The position numbers were made by a program, and so were the translations under genes. A stretch of DNA of 7,108 nt. Source: Clostridiales bacterium UBA6330 (lineage in GTDB: Bacteria > Bacillota > Clostridia > Oscillospirales > CAG-272). The stretch spans positions 1 to 7,108 of the forward strand of contig DJSQ01000061.1 of NCBI GenBank assembly GCA_002438075.1, given 5' to 3'. The notes beneath the pieces are model-generated. The model had not been told where the DNA came from and did no database searches. It saw only the letters and a list, made by a program, of their open reading frames with translations. Of the stretch, positions 1 through 6,195 are shown in pieces (position 1 is the stretch's first letter; every line of letters starts with the position of its first letter).

Positions 1-81
1 TCCCGCTGGACGGGATTTTGCGCGGGAGCAGCCGGAATTCGTAGCACGGAATACGGCTACACAAAATCAGCACAATATAAA

Positions 82-102
82 AAGGGGAGTAAAAATCCCC
101 TT
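82..102 (-). terminator. Hairpin, possible intrinsic terminator
   Basis: A perfect 7-bp inverted repeat is visible: AAGGGGA at 82-88 and TCCCCTT at 96-102, with a 7-base A-rich loop. On the plus strand it is not followed by a T run, so it is a poor rightward terminator. On the minus strand the stem runs straight into TTTTT (complement of 83-79), the classical terminator layout. It could stop antisense transcription leaving the rplI-dnaB region leftward, or serve both directions weakly. The sequence to its left (1-81) shows no convincing gene on either strand: the three plus frames stop at 42-44, 148-150 and 152-154 and none resembles a protein I know. A TATAAA at 76-81 has no matching -35 element. 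Confidence 0.4.
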
Positions 103-108
103 AGTCGA

Positions 109-187
109 AGTTTTGAAAGTTCTCAGAAAACTTTTTCAAAAGTTTTCTGAGTAGGGTTCGGGGCAAAGCCCCGAGGTCTTAAGACCT
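109..187. repeat. Compact palindromic element before rplI
   Basis: Three inverted repeats are stacked with little between them. The first is a 14-bp perfect arm pair, CTCAGAAAACTTTT at 122-135 with its complement at 138-151. The second is TCGGGGC (158-164) and GCCCCGA (168-174) around an AAA loop. The third is a perfect 14-base palindrome, AGGTCTTAAGACCT, at 174-187, ending two or three bases before the rplI ribosome binding site. None is followed by a T run, so none is a standard terminator. Elements of this style (an A/T-rich hairpin, then a GGGGC-loop-GCCCC hairpin) recur between genes in Oscillospiraceae genomes as far as I recall, so I call it a likely dispersed repeat. It could also act as the 5' leader structure of the rplI operon. 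Confidence 0.5.
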
Positions 188-205
188 GAAAAGGAGGAAA
201 CAACC

Positions 206-655
206 ATGAAAGTCATTTTGTTGGCAGATGTCAAAGGGCAGGGAAAGAAGAACGAGGTCATCGAGGTCTCGGACGGATACGGAAAGAACTTTCTGATTCC
301 GAGAAAGCTCGCAAAGCCTGCGGACGCGCAGTCGGTGAACGACGCGAAGATGAAGGAAAACGCAAGACTGTATAAGCTGGAGACCGAAAAGAAGGAAGCG
401 CAGGAGCTGTCGGAAAAGCTTAAGAAGATTACCGTCACCATCAAGGCATCCTGCGGCGGAGACGGTCGGCTGTACGGCTCGGTGACGGCAAAGGACGTGG
501 CGGAGCGGCTGGCAAGCGAGCACGGCATCACGCTCGATAAGCGGAAAATCGTGGTCAAGGACCCGATCAAGGCATACGGCAGATACGCGCTGGAGGTCAA
601 GCTGTACCCCGAGGTCACGGGAACGCTGACGCTGGCGGTCGTGGCGGAGCAGTAA
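206..655 (+). CDS. rplI: 50S ribosomal protein L9
   Basis: L9 binds 23S rRNA at the base of the L1 stalk and helps keep the reading frame. The 149-residue product has the usual length and two-domain plan: an N-terminal RNA-binding domain (about 1-50, beginning MKVILLADVKGQGKK and containing GYGKNFLIPRKLA), a long charged linker helix (about 45-75), and a C-terminal domain (about 80-149) with GRLYGSVTAKDVAE and DKRKIVVKDPIKAYG. The ATG at 206 is set by AAAGGAGG at 190-197, eight bases upstream. The family usually has a glycine where this protein reads K34 (IPRKLAKPAD instead of IP-x-G-LA-x-x-AT). It is first in the visible operon, 46 A-rich bases before dnaB, an order common in Firmicutes. Its leader carries the palindromic element at 109-187. 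Confidence 0.97.
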   Translation: MKVILLADVKGQGKKNEVIEVSDGYGKNFLIPRKLAKPADAQSVNDAKMKENARLYKLETEKKEAQELSEKLKKITVTIKASCGGDGRLYGSVTAKDVAERLASEHGITLDKRKIVVKDPIKAYGRYALEVKLYPEVTGTLTLAVVAEQ

Positions 656-701
656 AAACAGAAAAATAAGAAGCAGAAAAAACAGTAAGAGTTAAGGAAG
701 A

Positions 702-2048
702 ATGGAAAACGAACTGATTGAAAAGCGCCTGCCGTTCTCCATGCCGGCGGAGCAGTCGCTTCTGGGCGCGGTCCTGATTGACCCCGCATCGCTGAATGAG
801 ATTGCGGCGCTGATGAAGGGCGAGGACTTTTATCTGGAGGAGCACAAGCAAATCTACCTCGCCATGCAGGAGCTGTTCCTGACGAACCGCGAGATTGACG
901 TGGTGACGCTGATTGATATGCTGGTCACGCGCGGTGTGTACGACAAGGCGGGCGGGGAGGACTACATCCGAACCCTTTCGGAGGCGGTCCCCGATGCGCT
1001 GAACATCAAGGACTACGCGCGTATCGTCAAGGAAAAGAGCATCCTGCGCCAGCTGATTTCGGCGGCGGGGGAGATTTCCGAGAGCGCGTATTCCGAGCAG
1101 GAGTCGGTGACATCCATCCTCGACCACGCGGAGAACCTCATCTTCAAAATCGCGCAGGGACGGGACACGCAGAACTTCAAGCACATCCGCGAGGTGTTGC
1201 AGGATGTCTACGGGCATTTGCAGGAGCTGCGGACCAACGCCGAGGCAACGCAGGGGACCAAAACGGGCTTCTCGCTCCTTGACCGCGTGCTTGCGGGCAT
1301 GGGAAAGAGCGACCTTGTGCTCATCGGCGCGCGCCCGGGTATGGGTAAAACCTCGTTCGCGCTGAACATCGCAACCAACGTTGCAAAGCAGACCAAAAAG
1401 GCGGTGTGCATCTTCTCCCTCGAAATGTCGGCGGACCAATTGGTCAACCGCGTGCTGGCAAGCGAGGCGCTGGTCAACAGCTACGCGCTGAGAACCGGCG
1501 AGCTGACCCCCGAGGACTGGGAGCATCTGGCGGTTGCCTCGGGTGAGCTTTCGGGGTGCGATATTCTCATCGATGACACCTCGGGTATGACGGTCACGGC
1601 GATGAAAGCCAAGCTGCGGCGGGTGCAGAACCTCGGGTTGGTCGTTATCGATTATCTGGGACTGATGCAGGGAGACCACCACAACGACAACCGCGTGCAG
1701 GAGGTTTCGGAAATTTCGCGTTCGCTGAAAATTATGGCAAAGGAGCTGATGGTGCCGGTTATCTGCTGTGCCCAGCTGTCGCGTGGTCCCGAATCTCGTA
1801 CCGACAAGAAACCGATGCTTTCCGACCTGCGCGACTCGGGTGCAATCGAGCAGGACGCGGATACGGTTATTTTCCTCTACCGCAGTGAATACTATAAGAC
1901 AGACGAAACGGCAAACAACCAGACAACCAGCATTGCGGAGGTCATCATCGCAAAGAACCGCCACGGCTCAACGGGAAATGTGCCGATGGGCTGGAACGGT
2001 CAGTATACGAAGTTCCTGACAATCGAGGAGGGAGCAACACCTCCGTGA
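702..2048 (+). CDS. dnaB: Replicative DNA helicase (DnaB; DnaC in Bacillus)
   Basis: This is the hexameric helicase that unwinds DNA ahead of the replisome and interacts with primase. The 448 residues comprise an N-terminal helical domain (about 10-105), a linker (about 150-180) and a RecA-like ATPase domain (about 180-448). Visible motifs are Walker A GARPGMGKT (209-217), FSLEM with the catalytic glutamate (238-242), Walker B LVVIDYLGLM (313-322), AQLSRGPESR (357-366) with the sensor glutamine Q358, the loop SDLRDSGAIEQDAD (374-387), and AKNRHGSTG (417-425) carrying the K418/R420 pair that contacts the neighbouring subunit's nucleotide in this family. No intein or insertion is present. The start at 702 has a close Shine-Dalgarno-like AAGGAAG (694-700); the next in-frame Met is residue 14. 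The TGA stop overlaps the tilS GTG start. Confidence 0.97.
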   Translation: MENELIEKRLPFSMPAEQSLLGAVLIDPASLNEIAALMKGEDFYLEEHKQIYLAMQELFLTNREIDVVTLIDMLVTRGVYDKAGGEDYIRTLSEAVPDALNIKDYARIVKEKSILRQLISAAGEISESAYSEQESVTSILDHAENLIFKIAQGRDTQNFKHIREVLQDVYGHLQELRTNAEATQGTKTGFSLLDRVLAGMGKSDLVLIGARPGMGKTSFALNIATNVAKQTKKAVCIFSLEMSADQLVNRVLASEALVNSYALRTGELTPEDWEHLAVASGELSGCDILIDDTSGMTVTAMKAKLRRVQNLGLVVIDYLGLMQGDHHNDNRVQEVSEISRSLKIMAKELMVPVICCAQLSRGPESRTDKKPMLSDLRDSGAIEQDADTVIFLYRSEYYKTDETANNQTTSIAEVIIAKNRHGSTGNVPMGWNGQYTKFLTIEEGATPP

Positions 2049-3472
2049 AAGACCTGAGGGGGGCGATGCGCGCACCGTGGGAATTGGCGGGAATGCCCCG
2101 CGATACGGCGGTTGCCGTCGGATTTTCGGGCGGCGCGGATTCGGTTGCACTGCTTGCGCTGTTGGCGGAGCGGGCAAAAACGGACGGCTTTCCGCTCCTT
2201 GCCCTGCATATCCATCACGGAATCCGCGGGGCGGAGGCGGACAGGGACGAGGCGTTCTGCCGTGTCTTTGCGGAGCGGCTCGGCGTGGACTTTTGCGCGG
2301 TGCGGGTCGATGTGCCCGCGTGGGCAAAGGCGCACGGCATGGGATTGGAGGAAGCGGCGCGCGAGCTGCGCTACCGTTGCTTTGCGGATGTCATGGCGGA
2401 GCGGAAAATCCCGCTGCTTGCTACGGCGCACCATGCGGACGACAACGCCGAAACCGTGCTCTTTCGTCTGGCGCGCGGAACGGGGCTCGACGGGCTGTGC
2501 GGAATTCCCGCAGTCCGAAAAACGGAGCGACCCGAGGGCGGCATGGTTGTACGTCCGTTGCTTCCTTTTACTAAGGAAGACATTCTCGCGTTCTGTCGGG
2601 CGCGGGGCTTGGAATTCGTCACCGACAGCACCAACCGCGAGCCGTGCTGTGCGCGGAACATCCTGCGGCTGGAGGTCCTGCCCGCGCTGGAACGCGCGGT
2701 CCCGAACGCCGCGGCAACCATGGCGCGGACAACGGCGCTTTTGTGGCAGGACGCGGACTGTCTGGACGGTCTCGCGGCGGAATGGCTGAAAACGCATTGC
2801 CGGGAAAACGCGCTGTGTGCAAGGGACCTGCGCGGATTGCACCCCGCACTGCTGGGGCGCGTTCTGGCGGAATTCCTCGGCGGGTGCGAGGCGGTCCACA
2901 TCGGGGCGGCGGAAGCCTTGATTGCCTCGGGGCGGGGCGGAAGCGTAACAATGCCGCGCGACCGATACGCATCGCTGTGCGGCGGAATTCTGCGGGTCCT
3001 TCCGAACCTGCGCGGGGAGGGCATTTCGGAGCCTGTCCCGCTTTGCGAGGGAACCCTTGCACTTTGTGACGGCAGGCTGACTGTTTCCGTACAGGAAGCT
3101 GAAAAATGCCGCAAACACAAGAAAGTTCACAGTTTATCAACAACACATTATATCAATCGGTCTGAAAAATCTGTTATAATAAATCAGTTTTTCTGGAGAG
3201 GTCTGCGGGACGGCGACAGAATCCGCATGGGGACCCGCGAGGTCAGATGCGCGGCGCTGTTGCAGGCGGGCGGGATACCCGCCACGGTGCGGAAGCATCT
3301 GCCCGTGCTCTGCGATGCGGACGGCGCGGTGGTCTGGGTGCCCTTTGCGGGGCGCGGGGACGCGGAGCCGACCGAGGGCGCATATGCGGTCACGCTGACG
3401 CTTTGGGAAGAACGGACGGACCGACAGGACAAAGGAGAAGATCGGGATGTACGAAATCAGTCGGGATATTGA
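2045..3472 (+). CDS. tilS: tRNA(Ile)-lysidine synthetase
   Basis: TilS uses ATP and lysine to convert C34 of the CAU-anticodon tRNA-Ile to lysidine, so that it reads AUA and is charged with Ile. The N-terminal PP-loop domain shows SGGADS (28-33), HHGIRG (57-62), AHHADDNAET (128-137), GLDGLCGIP (147-155), RPLLPFTKEDI (170-180), TDSTN (193-197) and RNILR (204-208). A substrate-binding middle region follows, then a C-terminal domain with RGLRDGDRIR (385-394), AGGIPATVRKHLPVL (408-422) and VWVPFAGRG (430-438). At 475 residues it is of normal length for Firmicutes. I take the GTG at 2045 because GAGGAGGGAG (2025-2034) precedes it by ten bases and it overlaps the dnaB stop (GTGA); ATG at 2066, behind a G-rich stretch, is the alternative. 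Codons for about residues 353-384 form an AT-rich island rich in TTA, ATA and TCA, unlike the rest of the gene. Confidence 0.96.
   Translation: MKDLRGAMRAPWELAGMPRDTAVAVGFSGGADSVALLALLAERAKTDGFPLLALHIHHGIRGAEADRDEAFCRVFAERLGVDFCAVRVDVPAWAKAHGMGLEEAARELRYRCFADVMAERKIPLLATAHHADDNAETVLFRLARGTGLDGLCGIPAVRKTERPEGGMVVRPLLPFTKEDILAFCRARGLEFVTDSTNREPCCARNILRLEVLPALERAVPNAAATMARTTALLWQDADCLDGLAAEWLKTHCRENALCARDLRGLHPALLGRVLAEFLGGCEAVHIGAAEALIASGRGGSVTMPRDRYASLCGGILRVLPNLRGEGISEPVPLCEGTLALCDGRLTVSVQEAEKCRKHKKVHSLSTTHYINRSEKSVIINQFFWRGLRDGDRIRMGTREVRCAALLQAGGIPATVRKHLPVLCDADGAVVWVPFAGRGDAEPTEGAYAVTLTLWEERTDRQDKGEDRDVRNQSGY
3101..3196. promoter_or_regulatory. AT-rich island with candidate internal promoter in tilS
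   Basis: By my count 17 of 60 bases in 3121-3180 are G or C, against 42 of 60 in a sample of the same gene (2221-2280). Within it TGTTATAAT (3172-3180) is a perfect extended -10 (TGnTATAAT) on the plus strand, predicting a start near 3187. That is about 260 bases before hpt and still inside tilS. No good -35 lies 16-18 bases upstream; extended -10 promoters can work without one. A weaker pair is TTCACA (3126-3131), 17 bases, TATATC (3149-3154). On the minus strand the complement of 3147-3155 reads TGATATAAT, also a perfect extended -10. The island encodes the variable linker before the TilS C-terminal domain, where protein constraint is low. Promoter function is inferred from motif matches only. 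Confidence 0.45.
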
Positions 3473-4001
3473 ACGGGTATTGGTCGGAAAAGAGGAGCTG
3501 GAGGAAATCTGTGACCGTCTTGCGGCGCAGATCACCGCCGAATACGGCGATTCGCCGCGCGACCTCGTGATGGTGGTGGTGCTCAAGGGCTCGGTGATGT
3601 TTGCAACCGACCTTGTGCGCAGAATTCCGCGCCATGTGTGTCTGGAATTCATGAAGGTGTCCTCCTACGGCGCGGGAACCGAAAGCTCGGGCTTCATTCA
3701 GGTACATCTGGACCTGAAGCGCGACGTCAGGGGCGCGGATGTGATTATTATCGAGGACATTGTGGACAGCGGGCGCACGCTCGAGAAGCTCTCGGGACTG
3801 CTTGCCAACCGCGGGGCGCACAGCGTGAAATGCTGTACTCTGCTGGATAAACCCGAGCGGCGGCAGGTCAACTTCAATGCCGAATATGTCGGAAAGGTCG
3901 TGCCGGACGTGTTCGTGGTCGGGTACGGGCTGGACTATGATGAGAAATACCGCAATCTGCCGTATGTCGGCGTGCTGAAGCCGTCGGTGTACGAGAAATA
4001 A
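3447..4001 (+). CDS. hpt: Hypoxanthine phosphoribosyltransferase
   Basis: This purine-salvage enzyme makes IMP (and usually GMP) from hypoxanthine or guanine and PRPP in the cytoplasm. The 184-residue type I phosphoribosyltransferase shows the short PPi-binding loop LKGS (46-49), the flexible catalytic loop SSYGAGTESSG (72-82), the PRPP-binding signature IIIEDIVDSGRTL (100-112) with its paired acidic residues, the purine-binding stretch KPERR (135-139), and GYGLDYDEKYRNLPYVG (159-175). Length and motifs are those of bacterial Hpt/HprT. The ATG at 3447 has AAGGAG at 3432-3437, nine bases upstream. The start lies 26 bases inside the end of tilS, in another frame, which suggests translational coupling. 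In B. subtilis the TilS and HprT proteins have been reported to form a complex that activates ftsH, the gene that follows here. Confidence 0.96.
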   Translation: MYEISRDIERVLVGKEELEEICDRLAAQITAEYGDSPRDLVMVVVLKGSVMFATDLVRRIPRHVCLEFMKVSSYGAGTESSGFIQVHLDLKRDVRGADVIIIEDIVDSGRTLEKLSGLLANRGAHSVKCCTLLDKPERRQVNFNAEYVGKVVPDVFVVGYGLDYDEKYRNLPYVGVLKPSVYEK

Positions 4002-4024
4002 CGCGGAAGCGAACGGAGGAATTC

Positions 4025-6106
4025 ATGAAGCAACGCAGTATTATCCGTCAACTGATCTACTACGGAGTTGCGATCCTGCTGATTGTGCTGGCAGTCAGTG
4101 CGCTGACCTCGCGCGGAACAAGCGCGAAGAAGGCGACCTATGACGATGTCATCGAAGCCATCAACAACGCGGGCAAGGAGGATGCAACCGAGGCGGACAA
4201 GATCAAGAGCATCACCCTGAACGCAAAGAATCAGCTGACCATCGTGTTTGCGGACACGAACAAGGCATCGTTGACCTACAAGTTTGACGACAAAACGCTG
4301 AACTTCTTCTACAAGAACCTTTCCACCGATGTGGAGGAGCTGGTCAAGGCGGGCAAAATCGAAAGCTACGACCTGACCCCCGCAACCGAGGTTCCCGCAT
4401 GGCTCTCGTTCCTGCCGATGATTCTGATTGTCATCTTTATGATTGTGCTGTGGGTCATTTCGGCAAACCAGATGAGCGGCAAGGGCGGCGGAAAGTTCAA
4501 TTCGTTCGGCAGAGCAAAGGTCAAGACCCCCACGCAGAACGGGCAGAAGGTCCTGTTCCGCGATGTGGCGGGCGCGGACGAGGAGAAGGAAGAGCTGGTG
4601 GAGGTTGTGGAGTTCCTCAAGGACCCGCAGAAGTTCACCAAGCTCGGCGCGCGCATTCCGCACGGCGTTCTGCTTGTCGGACCTCCCGGCACGGGTAAGA
4701 CCCTGCTTGCAAAGGCGGTCGCGGGGGAGGCGGGCGTTCCGTTCTACTCCATTTCGGGCTCGGACTTTGTGGAAATGTACGTCGGTGTCGGCGCGTCGCG
4801 TGTGCGTGACCTGTTCGATACCGCGCGCAAGTCGCCTGCGGCAATCATCTTCATCGATGAGATTGACGCGGTCGGACGGCACAGAGGCGCGGGACTGGGC
4901 GGCGGTCACGACGAAAGAGAGCAGACCCTCAACCAGCTGCTGGTGGAGATGGACGGCTTCGGCTCGCATGACGGCATCATCGTCATGGCGGCAACAAACC
5001 GCCCCGATATTCTCGACCCCGCTCTGCTTCGTCCCGGGCGCTTTGACCGTCAGGTAACCGTCAACTACCCCGATATCAAGGGCAGAGAGGCGATTTTGCA
5101 GGTCCACGCGCGCAACAAGCCGCTGGAGGCGGGGGTGGATTTCCACAAGATTGCGCAGTCCACGGTCGGCTTTACGGGCGCAGACCTTGCAAACCTGCTC
5201 AACGAGGCGGCGCTTCATGCCGCAAAGAAGGGCAAGTCACTCATCGGCATGGACGATATCGAGGAATCCTATATGAAGGTTCTGCTGGGACCGCAAAAGA
5301 AGTCCCGCGTGCGGAACGACAAGGACAACAAGCTGGTGGCGTATCACGAGGCGGGGCACGCGGTGGTCACCTACTACTGCAAGCATACCGACCCCGTCAA
5401 GCACATTACCATTATTCCCGCAGGTAGAACGGGCGGCGTGACCATCCGTGTGCCGCTGGAGGACCAGCTGGGCTCCACAAAGGGCGAAATGATTGACGAT
5501 ATCCGCATCAGCCTCGGCGGGCGGATTGCCGAGGAGCTGATTATGGACGACATCTCCACGGGTGCATCGAACGATATCCAGAAGGCAACGCAGGTTGCGC
5601 GGAATATGGTCACGCGGTACGGCATGAGCGACCGTCTGGGACCGATTCTCTACGGCTCGGAGCACACGAGCGACGAGGTGTTCCTCGGGCGCGATTTCAG
5701 CAGTGGGAAGGACTACTCCGAGGAGACCGCCGCGGCGATTGACGAGGAGGTCCGCGCCATTGTCGAGCAGGCGTATGCCGATGCGAAGAAGCTGTTGCAG
5801 GACCACATCGACCGTCTGCATTTCGTGGCGCAGTATCTGCTCAAGCACGAGAGCATGGACGGCGACCAGTTTGCCGCCGCGATGAAGGATGACGCGACTG
5901 TTGAGGAGCTGGAGGCGATTGCCGCGCAGAAAGCCGAGGCAAGCCGTCTGGACAACGAGAAAGCCGCCGAAGCCGCGAAGAAGGCGGAGGAAAACGGCGG
6001 GAATGACGGGAACAATCCGAACGGATCGGCTCAGGCGGGCAACTTGGACAATGCGCTCGGCGGGAGCGGAGAAAAGCCAGACGGACCGCAGAATACCGCG
6101 CAATAA
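4025..6106 (+). CDS. ftsH: ATP-dependent zinc metalloprotease FtsH
   Basis: FtsH is a membrane-anchored hexameric AAA+ protease that degrades damaged membrane proteins and some short-lived cytosolic regulators. The 693 residues show TM1 (about 9-28), an extracytoplasmic domain (about 30-124), TM2 (about 126-147), and an AAA+ module with Walker A GPPGTGKT (219-226), pore loop FVEMYVGVG (248-256), Walker B IIFIDEID (274-281) and a second region of homology including TNRPDILDPALLRPGRFDR (324-342) with arginines 336 and 339. The M41 protease domain has HEAGH (441-445) and the third zinc ligand D517 in STGASNDIQKAT. A Lys/Glu/Ala helix (about 625-656) leads to a Gly/Asn-rich, probably disordered tail. 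The pore aromatic is Tyr252 where Phe is usual. The ATG follows GGAGGA (4015-4020) by four bases. It is the last gene of the apparent operon, before a terminator. Confidence 0.97.
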   Translation: MKQRSIIRQLIYYGVAILLIVLAVSALTSRGTSAKKATYDDVIEAINNAGKEDATEADKIKSITLNAKNQLTIVFADTNKASLTYKFDDKTLNFFYKNLSTDVEELVKAGKIESYDLTPATEVPAWLSFLPMILIVIFMIVLWVISANQMSGKGGGKFNSFGRAKVKTPTQNGQKVLFRDVAGADEEKEELVEVVEFLKDPQKFTKLGARIPHGVLLVGPPGTGKTLLAKAVAGEAGVPFYSISGSDFVEMYVGVGASRVRDLFDTARKSPAAIIFIDEIDAVGRHRGAGLGGGHDEREQTLNQLLVEMDGFGSHDGIIVMAATNRPDILDPALLRPGRFDRQVTVNYPDIKGREAILQVHARNKPLEAGVDFHKIAQSTVGFTGADLANLLNEAALHAAKKGKSLIGMDDIEESYMKVLLGPQKKSRVRNDKDNKLVAYHEAGHAVVTYYCKHTDPVKHITIIPAGRTGGVTIRVPLEDQLGSTKGEMIDDIRISLGGRIAEELIMDDISTGASNDIQKATQVARNMVTRYGMSDRLGPILYGSEHTSDEVFLGRDFSSGKDYSEETAAAIDEEVRAIVEQAYADAKKLLQDHIDRLHFVAQYLLKHESMDGDQFAAAMKDDATVEELEAIAAQKAEASRLDNEKAAEAAKKAEENGGNDGNNPNGSAQAGNLDNALGGSGEKPDGPQNTAQ

Positions 6107-6123
6107 CGCCGCACGGCGGACAG

Positions 6124-6164
6124 AGGGGGACCACACCGAATGCGGTCCCCCTTGCTTGGATTTT
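6124..6164 (+). terminator. Terminator after ftsH
   Basis: A 9-bp stem, AGGGGGACC (6124-6132) and GGTCCCCCT (6144-6152), encloses an 11-base loop and is followed by TTGCTTGGATTTT, a broken T-rich tail. It lies 18 bases after the ftsH stop. A small hairpin, CGCCG-CA-CGGCG (6107-6118), sits between. This is the best intrinsic terminator in the window and the likely end of the rplI-to-ftsH transcript. The interrupted T tract may allow some readthrough into the AraC gene, which starts 44 bases after the stem and has no clear promoter of its own. Confidence 0.75.
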
Positions 6165-6195
6165 GGGGGACGGAAGCACACCAAAGGAGGAGAGC

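Noticed and set aside
2..14. CCCG-CTGGA-CGGG hairpin followed by ATTTT as a terminator
   Set aside because: The stem is only 4 bp, the T run is short, and the left context is cut off by the window edge.
1..60. Possible C-terminus of an upstream gene such as the DHH phosphodiesterase often found before rplI
   Set aside because: The plus frame ending at 42-44 gives only 13 residues with no recognisable motif. The other frames run on into the palindromic element, which is not a believable protein end.
615..1964. Long minus-strand open frame opposite dnaB (about 449 codons), and similar ones opposite ftsH at 3935-5218 and 5237-6250
   Set aside because: They are antisense shadows of clearly recognised genes, caused by high-GC codon bias. 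They lack ribosome binding sites and family motifs.
3101..3196. Insertion sequence or intein in tilS
   Set aside because: The reading frame is intact, the protein is of normal family length, and no terminal repeats or target-site duplication are visible. A linker with a promoter explains it better.
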